Source: Candidatus Tayloriibacteriota bacterium
GTDB lineage: Bacteria > Patescibacteriota > Minisyncoccia > Phycocordibacterales > PALSA-1337
Assembly: GCA_026395095.1 (NCBI GenBank)
Contig: JAPLZI010000056.1
Coordinates: 1 to 29,963 of the forward strand
Length of the DNA stretch: 29,963 nt
Direction of reading: 5' to 3'
A program made the translations under genes and the position numbers. Numbering within the stretch: the first letter of the stretch is position 1; every line of letters starts with the position of its first letter. Shown here in pieces: positions 1 through 6,878 of this stretch. The notes under the pieces were generated by a model. That model saw only the letters and a list, made by a program, of their open reading frames with translations, did not search any database and was not told where the DNA came from.

Positions 1-575
1 AGAAGCTGTTCATATGCCTCTTTCCAATCTTCCTCGACAATCGCCTTCCCTATGAGGTGCGTGTTGTAAGGCCCTCCCGGCAAGCCGAAACGCTGTGAGT
101 CGTAATAGTTCACGAAAGTCACGAATTTATTCTTCTTGCAGAACTCCTCGATGCGCGCGGCCACATCGTCCTTAAGGTTCCTAACGACTAGGTTGAAGGA
201 ATTCCCGTGGAGCATCTTCTCGGCGACCGGTGCATCGCCGTAGCCCATGATCCTTTCCATCAGAATATATGATGACGCCTTGTTTGAATGCTTCTTATTG
301 AAAGCAGACATGTCCGTCTGTTTTAGGCTTTTCTTTATCGAGATTATCTGCGAGGTGATACCGTCCTCGTCCTTCAAGCCCTCAGCGGCCATGTCTTCAT
401 AGAAGAGCTCGAAATGCTCCCCTATAGCCTCCAAGGCGTCGAAGGTATAAAAACCGCTCTTCTTTAACCAGACATATGTGAACGAGCCTTTTTCGAGGAA
501 ACGAGGGAGAAGAGGGACCTCCGTGACTTCAAAGTCTTCGTTCCTGGCCTTCAGCTTGTATTCTGGAGTATTCAT
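1..575 (-). CDS. truD: tRNA pseudouridine synthase D (TruD), 5' part, cut by window edge
   Basis: An open frame starts with ATG at 575 and reads leftward off the window without a stop, giving about 191 codons. Three TruD-family blocks are visible: an N-terminal F-x-V-x-E stretch near residues 15-19, the catalytic segment GLKDEDGITSQ with the likely nucleophile Asp69, and a later NYYDSQRFG segment followed by N-T-H-L-I-G-K-A-I, matching the family's N-Y-F-G-x-Q-R-F-G signature. TruD enzymes make pseudouridine 13 in certain tRNAs (family knowledge). The C-terminal half, including the end of the catalytic domain, is outside the window. No Shine-Dalgarno is evident before the start. Its upstream side abuts the first copy of the 92-bp repeat, so truD marks the left border of the accessory island. 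Confidence 0.85.
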   Translation of the reverse strand, partial: MNTPEYKLKARNEDFEVTEVPLLPRFLEKGSFTYVWLKKSGFYTFDALEAIGEHFELFYEDMAAEGLKDEDGITSQIISIKKSLKQTDMSAFNKKHSNKASSYILMERIMGYGDAPVAEKMLHGNSFNLVVRNLKDDVAARIEEFCKKNKFVTFVNYYDSQRFGLPGGPYNTHLIGKAIVEEDWKEAYEQL

Positions 576-644
576 GGGCGCGGAGTAAGAAATGATATTG
601 ATACTAGCATGCCCATTTTTCGGCGCAACATTATCTCTTATATA

Positions 645-801
645 TCAAAGAGTCTTAGTTTCAACCCTCCCCATCGCCTTCATAAAAAGTAACCGACTGT
701 ATAGTCCCGACATATATTCCGCGTCTCTAAATATAGTTATAATAATCCCACGTTCGGGGAGCACTTTTTTCAGCCTTATATATCAACAGTTATTTTTGAT
801 A
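645..801 (-). repeat. 92-bp repeat, copy 1 (core 672-763), with short coding-like frame 764-645
   Basis: The core at 672-763 matches cores at 1855-1946, 3368-3459 and 4512-4603 without any indel. On the minus strand it reads as an open frame from GTG at 764 to TGA at 645, 39 residues beginning VLPERGIIITIFRDAEYMSG. Unlike copies 3 and 4, this copy shares about 40 bp more with copy 2 (to about 801), containing an AAGG nine nt before the GTG and a TATCAA/TTGATA inverted repeat. It lies between truD and the Nudix pair. It may be a recombination site, a mobile gene fragment or a tiny gene; I do not recognise the peptide. Confidence 0.85.
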
Positions 802-844
802 CCCCAAACCGGATTCGAAGTGGTGTTGCAATTACTTGTTGAAT

Positions 845-1294
845 TCACTTAATTATTAGATTAGGAAATATCTCCATTATTTTCTCTGAAGTTTCCTTTA
901 ACTGGTTTTTAAAAAGCAAATAATCATTTAATCTCGCAAAAGGAACCCATTTATAAGCCCGTACCTCACCAGTATGAAGTTTTATTTCAGTATCATTGCC
1001 TAGGAAACGAAAACCAAAAAAGTTGCGTTCCGAACCACTATATTTTTTACCTTTATAAATTAACTTAAATATAATGTTAATAGGAATATTACTTTTACCA
1101 ATCAGTTCGAGAGATTTCTTTTCTATACCAACCTCTTCCTGTATTTCTCTATAAACTGCACCCTCCAAATTCTCTCCTTCCTCAATGCCCCCACCAGGAA
1201 TTGCAAAGAATTCCTCTTTAAAAGATGCCAAATTAACCAAAAGAAACTCCTGGTTTTTGTTGATTATGAGCGCAGAAACACCTTTTCTGTACAT
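845..1294 (-). CDS. Nudix hydrolase
   Basis: The 149-residue product has a complete Nudix box: G35, E41, then REIQEEVGI at 49-57, preceded by the usual IPGGG. Nudix enzymes hydrolyse nucleoside diphosphates linked to another group, using the box glutamates to bind Mg2+; the substrate here cannot be told from sequence. The frame starts at ATG 1294, nine nt after the stop of the upstream Nudix gene (1304-1783), with AAAAGG directly against the ATG, so it is probably translated as the second gene of a two-gene operon. It sits between repeat copies 1 and 2, as cargo of the putative cassette array. Family assignment is firm, specific function unknown. Confidence 0.88.
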   Translation of the reverse strand: MYRKGVSALIINKNQEFLLVNLASFKEEFFAIPGGGIEEGENLEGAVYREIQEEVGIEKKSLELIGKSNIPINIIFKLIYKGKKYSGSERNFFGFRFLGNDTEIKLHTGEVRAYKWVPFARLNDYLLFKNQLKETSEKIMEIFPNLIIK

Positions 1295-1303
1295 CCTTTT
1301 TAA

Positions 1304-1783
1304 TTATTTTAATAACAAAGCCCTCTCCATAATTCTCTCCCCCACTTCGCCCCAATCAAAATATTTCTTGTAATCGGCTGGATCAATGAGTTTTATTTCA
1401 GTGATATCGCCATCCGGATCCGATACAAACGGGCCGTATGGTTCGACTATACAGACAGAACGAGTCTGTCTCATTATTCTATTCGGTTCGTAAATATCTT
1501 GATAACCAATCAACCGTTGACTCAAAACCTTCATGTTTGTCTCTTCTTTGACTTCGCGCACAACGGCTTCTTCATAGGTTTCCCCTGGTTCAATACCTCC
1601 TCCAGGTGGAGTCCAGTATCCCTTTTTGGCCGCATATACAACAACAAGCTTGCCGCCACAAAAACAAAAAGCATGTACAGCCTGTAAAACTCTCCCGCTG
1701 AGATTCATCAATGGGTCATCCTCGCGATATATTAGACTCATTTTTTCACCAGAATGACTAATGAGAGACGATTTTATTTCCAT
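1304..1783 (-). CDS. Nudix hydrolase, first gene of a two-Nudix operon
   Basis: The Nudix box reads GGGIEPGETYEEAVVREVKEETNM, shown here as G-x5-E-x7-REVKEETN; the usual glycine near the end is Asn. The metal-binding REVKEE core is intact. An upstream in-frame ATG at 1804 exists, but a good extended -10 (TGG-TATACT, 1795-1790) lies between it and the ATG at 1783, so I choose 1783, giving 159 residues and a near-leaderless mRNA. It is followed after nine nt by a second Nudix gene. Substrate unknown. The different box ending and low overall similarity to its neighbour suggest independent acquisition rather than a recent tandem duplication. Confidence 0.85.
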   Translation of the reverse strand: MEIKSSLISHSGEKMSLIYREDDPLMNLSGRVLQAVHAFCFCGGKLVVVYAAKKGYWTPPGGGIEPGETYEEAVVREVKEETNMKVLSQRLIGYQDIYEPNRIMRQTRSVCIVEPYGPFVSDPDGDITEIKLIDPADYKKYFDWGEVGERIMERALLLK

Positions 1784-1830
1784 GTAGAGAGTATACCAAG
1801 TCAAACTGATTTTACATATTTTATTATTAA

Positions 1831-1987
1831 CTAGTAAGATACGTTCCGTCTTGTCATCGCCTTCATGAAAAGAAGCCGGTTATACAGCCCCGCCATGTAT
1901 TCTGTGTCCTTAAATATGGTTATAATAATCCCACGCTCGGGGAGCACTTTTTTCAGCCTTAGTTATCAATGGTTATTTTTGATACCC
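1831..1987 (-). repeat. 92-bp repeat, copy 2 (core 1855-1946), coding-like frame 1947-1831
   Basis: This is the most diverged copy, with roughly a dozen substitutions in 92 positions, many at third codon positions when read on the minus strand (GAA/GAG, TAT/TAC, GGA/GGG, CTA/CTG, TTT/TTC). The frame runs from GTG 1947 to TAG 1831 (38 residues). Homology with copy 1 continues for about 40 bp past the core and keeps the AAGG and the TATCAA/TTGATA dyad. It separates the Nudix pair from the divergent Nudix gene at 2025. Confidence 0.85.
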
Positions 1988-2006
1988 AAGTAAGGACTAG
2001 AACTTA

Positions 2007-2015
2007 TGGTATGAT
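2007..2015 (+). promoter_or_regulatory. Extended -10 promoter of the third Nudix gene
   Basis: TGG-TATGAT lies nine nt before the ATG at 2025. A good -35 at normal spacing is not seen, as is common for TGn-type promoters. The distance predicts transcription starting within a few nt of the ATG. Confidence 0.55.
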
Positions 2016-2024
2016 TTGAATTAT

Positions 2025-2456
2025 ATGGATAAAAGACATAACTCAATGCTAATTCCGTATCGTTTTAAGGATGGCAATCTTTATGTATTCCTGCAGAGAC
2101 GGAGCGATGATACTCCTAGGAATCCAGATACATTGGGAGGATTTGGTGGAGGAATAGAAGGAGAAGAGAACAATGAGGAGGCATTACTCAGAGAGATGCA
2201 AGAAGAATTGGAGTACACACCAAAAAAACATACACTGCTTGGCATTTTTGAAACAGACCATTCGGTTTCTAATTATTATATAGAAGAAGTGAATGAAGAC
2301 TTTGAAAAAGGTATAACTGTACACGAGGGTAAGGGTGGCGAATGGCACAAAGCCTCGGCTGTTATTGAAAGAAAGGATATTAGCCCGAATACAAGAAGAG
2401 TAGTTAGAGCAATTTTAACTCAGTTTCTATTTGTTTCAAATTCACAGAAGGTCTGA
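2025..2456 (+). CDS. Nudix hydrolase (third of the island)
   Basis: The product has a Nudix box GGIEGEENNEEALLREMQEEL, given here as G42-x5-E48-x7-REMQEEL in numbering from the chosen ATG; the usual Gly after EEL is Glu. The N-terminal half (IPYRF..DG..VFLQRRS) is typical of a Nudix beta-sheet. A TTG at 2016 would extend the protein by three residues, but the TATGAT box at 2010-2015 makes ATG 2025 more likely (143 residues). It is in the opposite direction to the other two Nudix genes and followed by the broken ART-like gene. Substrate unknown. Confidence 0.85.
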   Translation: MDKRHNSMLIPYRFKDGNLYVFLQRRSDDTPRNPDTLGGFGGGIEGEENNEEALLREMQEELEYTPKKHTLLGIFETDHSVSNYYIEEVNEDFEKGITVHEGKGGEWHKASAVIERKDISPNTRRVVRAILTQFLFVSNSQKV

Positions 2457-2476
2457 ACTTGTATATTCTAGGGACC

Positions 2477-2485
2477 TGATATAAT
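2477..2485 (+). promoter_or_regulatory. Extended -10 promoter of the ART-like gene
   Basis: TGA-TATAAT ends seven nt before the ATG at 2493; a TTGTAT at 2459-2464 is a possible -35 at 15-bp spacing. The intact promoter shows that the broken gene downstream could still be transcribed. Confidence 0.6.
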
Positions 2486-2492
2486 TCATTTC

Positions 2493-2981
2493 ATGGAAAA
2501 ATATGATGATGGGTTGAATATAGAATCTAAAGAGAAACCTCCTTTTCTTTACCATGGAACAACTAGCTTTGGAGTTGAAGAATTTGAACCAAGAAAGATA
2601 TCAACGCCAGGAGTCTAACCAAGAAAGATATCAACGCCAGGAGTCTATAAGGACCGAGACATTCCTAAGGCTATTTATGCTGGGGATAATCCAGCTTATT
2701 GTGCCGCCCATTCTTTTTCCTGGGGATCGGATGAAGGATTTGATTTGGGATTTGAGGACGATAGGGTTGTTTTTGTCGTACCTGAACAAATGAAAAATCG
2801 CCTTAATGTTGAAGTATATGTTTATAAATTCTTGAGTGATTCATTTGATTTGCTAAAAGACGTAGAGCCCATAGGCCATAATTATTGGACTCAGCAAAAA
2901 ATAAAGCCCGTTTCCTCCGAAAGGTTTGACTCAGTAATTGAGGCAATCGAACATTTTGGAGGAGAAGTGAGGTACAAATAA
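2493..2981 (+). pseudogene. ADP-ribosyltransferase-like gene interrupted by a 30-bp tandem duplication
   Basis: From ATG 2493 the frame gives FLYHGTTSFGVEEFEPRKIS and then meets TAA at 2616-2618. The same frame continues to a TAA at 2979-2981. The stop arises exactly at the junction of two perfect 30-bp copies (2587-2616 and 2617-2646): one copy alone reads GTC-TAT and keeps the frame open for 152 residues. The HGT near the N-terminus, F-E-P-R, then an A-x-D-N-x-A-Y-C-A segment and a C-terminal Y-V-Y/ P-V-S region resemble small HGT-type ADP-ribosyltransferase-like proteins; this family guess is tentative. It may be a dead gene, or a gene switched off by slippage and restorable by losing one copy. 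Convergent with the ParB-like gene at 3010. Confidence 0.75.
2587..2646 (+). repeat. Perfect 30-bp tandem duplication that creates a stop codon
   Basis: Two identical 30-bp units, 2587-2616 and 2617-2646, begin AACCAAGAAAG and end CCAGGAGTCT. Thirty is a multiple of three, so the duplication does not shift the frame; the stop comes from joining the final T of one unit to the AA of the next. Confidence 0.97.
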
Positions 2982-3009
2982 TACAGGCATTTCCTCAACT
3001 TCGTGTGAT

Positions 3010-3345
3010 CTACAGTTCCGTTTCAGACGGTAAATCATTGGGTAGACGAATAGCTTTAATTGTGGAACGCTTCTCAACTACAGCCTTGTATAGTCGATGC
3101 CTGCCATCAATGATGTGATTCGTATGACCTAATAGAATCGGCTTGTCTGAATCGACATTGTCCAAGGAGTTTGACCCGACATCTAGATCTGAAATCTGGT
3201 CCAATAGACCATCGATGTCCACATCTTCCACAGAAAATCTTTCTTTAGCCCAAACAAATAAATGGCCAACATTATATCGTTTACCATCGAACCAACCTGA
3301 TTCCTTATGAGTAATCAGTTCTGTATCTATTAGGGATTTTTCCAT
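3010..3345 (-). CDS. ParB/Srx-like domain protein
   Basis: The 111-residue product has a C-terminal segment PILLGHTNHIIDGRHRLYKA, close to the I-x-D-G-x-H-R-x-x-A core of the ParB N-terminal (ParB/sulfiredoxin) fold, which binds CTP in ParB and acts as a nuclease or nucleotide-binding unit in relatives. No helix-turn-helix for DNA binding is present, so it is not a full partition protein. ATG 3345 lies six nt after an extended -10 (TGT-TATAAT, 3357-3352), which itself overlaps the end of repeat copy 3. Convergent with the broken ART-like gene. Function in the island unknown; small ParB-like proteins often travel with mobile or defence cargo (general knowledge). Confidence 0.65.
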   Translation of the reverse strand: MEKSLIDTELITHKESGWFDGKRYNVGHLFVWAKERFSVEDVDIDGLLDQISDLDVGSNSLDNVDSDKPILLGHTNHIIDGRHRLYKAVVEKRSTIKAIRLPNDLPSETEL

Positions 3346-3352
3346 AAAACAA

Positions 3353-3460
3353 TTATAACAGAGTCCCCATCGCCTTCATAAACATAAGCTGGTTATATAG
3401 TCCCGCCATATATTCCGCGTCTCTGAATATGGTTATAATAATCCCACGTTCGGGGAGCAC
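3353..3460 (-). repeat. 92-bp repeat, copy 3 (core 3368-3459), directly after the Fic stop codon
   Basis: The core starts immediately after the TAA of the RhuM/Fic gene (3463-3461), so the GTG of the repeat frame touches that stop. The frame runs from 3460 to TAA 3353 (35 residues). Homology ends at the same codon as in the other copies. The TATAAT at 3357-3352 just past the core seems to serve the ParB-like gene. Confidence 0.85.
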
Positions 3461-4447
3461 TTATTTCCTAGCGATTAGATTCAGGGTCAAGGCCACAACC
3501 TTTTCCTTATCTTTCGGATCGCTGCTTGCAACAAGAATCGTAAGCGCTGTAAGTGCAGATGGAGTAAGTTTTGATACATCTAGAATATTTGCTTGTTTCA
3601 GAAACCAGACAAAAGCAAAAGCCCCGCTTCTTTTGTTTCCATCAGTGAACGGGTGATTTTTAACCATAAAATATAATAGATGGGCTGCTTTTTCCTCGGC
3701 GCTTTCATAGAGTTCCTTGCCCCCGAAGGATTGCATCACATTGCCAACAATCCCCGCTACAGACCCTCTGTTAATTTCCGTCCCGAATATATCAGTCGCC
3801 TCTGATTCATTGATAAGTTCCTTTTTTAACTGTGCAAGACTATTTGTGATCATCTCCGTCGTTAATTCAACCTTCTTCTTTGTCAGTTTTCCTTTCGGTA
3901 AAGCATCCTTATCATAGGCATCAAGGGACAGCCATGTGTCTGCAAAAAGTGATACGAGGTCAATCGCATCTTTCGGATCGATAGTTGATCCACTCGGTAA
4001 TAGCTTCTTGATACTATCAACGACACCTAAAAACTGAGAATAATTTATTGCAATTCGCTTCTTATTAACTGCATAGCCATCAACAATATATCCACGGAGA
4101 GTCCTAGTTGCCCACTGGCGAAATTTGGTACCAACGATGGAATTTATCCGGTACCCAACAGCAATCAGAATATCAAGATTATATATATCGATATTTCGAT
4201 GCACTTGCCTTCCGGCTTCTTTTCGAACTAGTTCCATTTTGGAACTAGTTGCTTTTCTCTCTAATTCCTTTTCATTGTATATGTTTTGAATATGCTTTGA
4301 TATTGCTTGCGGATTTACATCGAACATAAGAGCCATTTGCATACGATTTGCCCACACGGTTTCATGAGTAAAATCACCCCGTAGCTCAATAGCTCCGTTT
4401 TTTGCCTGATATATGACTACCTCATTTTTAATACCCTCTTTTTTCAT
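3461..4447 (-). CDS. RhuM-type N-terminal domain fused to a Fic/Doc domain
   Basis: The product has 328 residues. Residues about 10-130 match the RhuM virulence-protein pattern, with a segment D-I-Y-N-L-D-I-L-I-A-V-G-Y-R-I near 87-101 followed by F-R-Q-W-A-T. The C-terminal domain carries the Fic motif HPFTDGNKR at 265-273, with catalytic His265. Fic/Doc proteins transfer AMP or phosphate to target proteins and often act as toxins or effectors. No separate antitoxin gene is adjacent; autoinhibition or the N-terminal domain might control it (inference). ATG 4447 lies six nt after TGA-TATGCT (4462-4454). The gene sits exactly between repeat copies 3 and 4 and looks like a single-gene cassette. 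Confidence 0.85.
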   Translation of the reverse strand: MKKEGIKNEVVIYQAKNGAIELRGDFTHETVWANRMQMALMFDVNPQAISKHIQNIYNEKELERKATSSKMELVRKEAGRQVHRNIDIYNLDILIAVGYRINSIVGTKFRQWATRTLRGYIVDGYAVNKKRIAINYSQFLGVVDSIKKLLPSGSTIDPKDAIDLVSLFADTWLSLDAYDKDALPKGKLTKKKVELTTEMITNSLAQLKKELINESEATDIFGTEINRGSVAGIVGNVMQSFGGKELYESAEEKAAHLLYFMVKNHPFTDGNKRSGAFAFVWFLKQANILDVSKLTPSALTALTILVASSDPKDKEKVVALTLNLIARK

Positions 4448-4481
4448 ACCAAGAGCATATCAGATTGGAATTAAAAAATCC

Positions 4482-4604
4482 TTACCCCCAAATAACTACC
4501 TCTCCCCTCTTCATCGCCTTAATAAAAAGAAGCTGGTTATATAGATCTGACATGTATTCCGCGTCTCCAAATATGGTTATAATAATCCCACGTTCGGGGA
4601 GCAT
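4482..4604 (-). repeat. 92-bp repeat, copy 4 (core 4512-4603), coding-like frame with ATG start
   Basis: The core is intact; the frame starts with ATG at 4604 rather than GTG and runs to TAA at 4482 (40 residues). Sequence upstream of the start is unrelated to the other copies. This copy marks the right border of the island, next to the lipoprotein gene at 4637. Confidence 0.85.
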
Positions 4605-4636
4605 AGGTTGACTAAAATTAAATACTGTTGTAATGT

Positions 4637-5554
4637 GTGACTAGAGAACCACACAACCTAAACTTTTTGCTTCCTTTGAAAACTCACCTTTTGCTTCTGT
4701 GCCTTCTTTGTTTTTACGTCGCCGGCTGTAGTCGGACTGACCCTGTCAGGGCTCGGGCGGCGCTCCAAACAACCTGCCAGCAATACATGGACGACAATAC
4801 CCAAGAGTACCAATGTTGGCTTCCTACCGCGCCCGAACCATCTCACGAGCTTATTGTCTCGCTCGAACAAGCGACACGCAATGTCCAAAACGCAACGAGG
4901 CGTGCGGTGGGCTCTTCCCGACTTGCAGATGAAATAGCTACGGCATTCACCACATTCTTCCCCACCCTGTTCGTCAACGGAAAAGCGATAGCCTTCGCTT
5001 GCGAGGAATCAGACCAGACGCGATTCAAACAATCTCGAGAGATCTGCTTCATTCCCAAGAGCGAATTTGCCCGAATGAATAACCCCGCTCTGTATTACCG
5101 ATATGACTGGCGAACGGTCATGATGGCTGGAATTGGGTGGCCCGAGCCATTCTTTACCGCGGTTACGATGCATGAACTCGGCCATGCCCTCCGACACAAT
5201 AACGGCGTGAATATGAAAATGTTCAGTCCCGAATGGATAAGCGAGGAGGTCGACATGCACGAGCTTGAGACAAGCGTCATCGACCATCTTACTGCTGGAA
5301 GATATACACAGAAAATCCGGAGGATCTGCAGTCAGTACCCGAAGGCTCAATCCGCGATCGAGCTGATGACTATGATCTCTGCGAGCGATCTAATCGAGCT
5401 CGACGAGATCACTGACACTTCTAAGAGCGGCCGGACGGTAAGAGGTACTGCATGCGCACAGTATGTATTGACGCTCGGATTCCAATTCGTCGTTCAGCAC
5501 AAAGGCACTTCGCAGGACAAAATGAGCTTCTATCAGTGGTTCATCAGAAAATAA
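4637..5554 (+). CDS. Predicted lipoprotein zinc metalloprotease (HELGH)
   Basis: The 305-residue product has a hydrophobic segment at about 17-30 ending in a lipobox V-A-G-C with Cys31, so it is probably exported and lipid-anchored. The zinc-protease motif H179-E-L-G-H183 is followed about 25 residues later by E-E-V-D-M-H-E-L-E, which can supply the third ligand, as in gluzincins. Several cysteines (47, 60, 122, 137) could form disulfides outside the cell. I do not recognise a named family. The start is GTG 4637, as no ATG fits before the signal segment; the true start may be a later TTG. It is followed by a hairpin with T-tract. Its GC-richer coding style differs from the AT-rich island on its left. 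Confidence 0.7.
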   Translation: MTREPHNLNFLLPLKTHLLLLCLLCFYVAGCSRTDPVRARAALQTTCQQYMDDNTQEYQCWLPTAPEPSHELIVSLEQATRNVQNATRRAVGSSRLADEIATAFTTFFPTLFVNGKAIAFACEESDQTRFKQSREICFIPKSEFARMNNPALYYRYDWRTVMMAGIGWPEPFFTAVTMHELGHALRHNNGVNMKMFSPEWISEEVDMHELETSVIDHLTAGRYTQKIRRICSQYPKAQSAIELMTMISASDLIELDEITDTSKSGRTVRGTACAQYVLTLGFQFVVQHKGTSQDKMSFYQWFIRK

Positions 5555-5563
5555 GACCCCTAG

Positions 5564-5610
5564 ACCCATCACCTCAAACAGGATCCCCTGTCGCGAGATG
5601 GTGGGTTTTC
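5564..5610 (+). terminator. Probable intrinsic terminator after the metalloprotease
   Basis: Nested stems ACCCA(5564-5568)/TGGGT(5602-5606) and ACAGG/CCTGT (5578-5591) are followed by TTTTCTGTTTT. The lower stem is imperfect. Confidence 0.5.
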
Positions 5611-5700
5611 TGTTTTATATATTCATGAACCCCAGCTTCCCCATTCTTTGCATACTAAACTTCACCAGCGGACATATATTATTTTTTGAATCATCCTAAA
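5611..5700. other. Short convergent intergenic spacer
   Basis: The stretch between the two convergent terminators is AT-rich. I see no open frame with start signals and no repeat in it. Confidence 0.5.
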
Positions 5701-5729
5701 AATAAAACCACCCAGTCTGACCGGGTGGT
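5690..5729 (-). terminator. Intrinsic terminator of the methyltransferase gene
   Basis: ACCACCC (5707-5713) and GGGTGGT (5723-5729) form a 7-bp stem; on the minus strand it is followed by TTTTATTTTTAGG. Confidence 0.85.
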
Positions 5730-5750
5730 AGCGATTCGCATGGTGTCAAT

Positions 5751-6734
5751 TCACTTGCCCAACTTCATAAGCGATGCCGCGGCAATGTTCACTTTAGCTT
5801 TCCGCCATGAATACTCCGGACCCCAATGCGTGAGTTCAGCGAGGATGAACGCCCTGTCGAGTTGGCCACCGAGCTGGCCAGCTCCATCTCCACCGCGAAT
5901 CTGGCGGGTGTTACGGATAGTGAACGAATTATTCTCGAGCTCATCCATAATCTCGGGAACTAGAATCGGCTCCATTTCGACAACATTCTCACCGGTACTG
6001 GTTTTCACATGCATTGCCTGTTTGTGAGTGTGCACGAAGAGATACAGCAGGCGATCGCTATCCGGATCGAGCAGGCGTCTCATCTCACAAATAGCCTTCC
6101 GCCACTGCCTATTCCACTGTAGTGCATTGTTACAAAGAACAGCATCGGCACAACCGTTCGGAAGTGGCACGCTCGACATGTCAGAAGTGATGATATCGAT
6201 ATTTCGCAATTGGGGCGGGTTAAGATTGACAATGAATTCCTGAACCTTTCCCATCTGCGGAACGAGATCGACACAGGTGACCTTACTATCGATCATGGCA
6301 TTCTGTAGAAGGCGGGCAAAGAATGTTTCATAAATACCGGGCCCACTACCTAAGCTCACGAGCCGCATTCGCCCACTCTTCGGAACATGAAACTTTTCTA
6401 GAATTGTCAGCATTGTGAGCTGATAGGTCGAAGCCGTCTCGATGAGAGGCCAAAGATTGGCCCAGGCATTCCAGCCATCTCTGATAAAGCGTTCCGGCTC
6501 TACCTTGGGATCATATGGAATCTTCAGGTCGAACATGGACTCAATCGATCCGTTTTTTTGGCAACGTACCCGCACCGCATTGAGAACTTCAAAGAGAAAT
6601 TTATGGAAATCATCGAGAAGTGGTTCGAGTGCCTCGTGCACAGAAGCACGACTCTCATTTGATCTTTTCAATACCTTTAATATCTGTTTAGACTGCCCAT
6701 CAGACAGTTTTTGGAAGTCAAAGAAGCCATTCAC
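5751..6734 (-). CDS. Class I SAM-dependent methyltransferase
   Basis: The 327-residue product holds a Rossmann methyltransferase core: motif I VSLGSGPGIYE near residues 126-136, an acidic strand end CVDLVPQM, then TSDMSSVPLPNGCADAVLCNNALQW, matching motifs II-IV of ubiquinone/menaquinone-type and related small-molecule methyltransferases. The N-terminal 120 residues form an unrecognised helical region. The substrate is unknown. ATG 6734 has AAAGGA ten nt upstream, one of few Shine-Dalgarno-like sites here. It is a single-gene unit bounded by terminators at 5707 and 6825. Confidence 0.8.
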   Translation of the reverse strand: MNGFFDFQKLSDGQSKQILKVLKRSNESRASVHEALEPLLDDFHKFLFEVLNAVRVRCQKNGSIESMFDLKIPYDPKVEPERFIRDGWNAWANLWPLIETASTYQLTMLTILEKFHVPKSGRMRLVSLGSGPGIYETFFARLLQNAMIDSKVTCVDLVPQMGKVQEFIVNLNPPQLRNIDIITSDMSSVPLPNGCADAVLCNNALQWNRQWRKAICEMRRLLDPDSDRLLYLFVHTHKQAMHVKTSTGENVVEMEPILVPEIMDELENNSFTIRNTRQIRGGDGAGQLGGQLDRAFILAELTHWGPEYSWRKAKVNIAAASLMKLGK

Positions 6735-6819
6735 GAGTTATCCTTTTGTTAGGTTTTGGTTGAAAATCTAACTTTTTAATAACATATTTTTCTATAAATA
6801 GCAAGGTCTTCGGCTATAT

Positions 6820-6857
6820 AAAAAGACCCCAGTTCTGCTTTCGCATACTTAGGGGTC
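6820..6857 (-). terminator. Intrinsic terminator of the receiver-like gene at 6879
   Basis: GACCCC (6825-6830) pairs with GGGGTC (6852-6857); on the minus strand the stem is followed by TTTTTATATA. Confidence 0.75.
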
Positions 6858-6878
6858 CTTCGCAAAATTTGACGCTCA

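Noticed and set aside
672..763. Classical integron attC sites
   Set aside because: No GTTRRRY core or long inverted repeat pairs, and substitutions follow a codon pattern.
1185..1373. Plus-strand frame across the Nudix genes
   Set aside because: It overlaps two clear Nudix frames on the other strand and has no protein features.
2587..2646. CRISPR-like repeat
   Set aside because: The two units are directly adjacent with no spacer and lie inside a coding frame.
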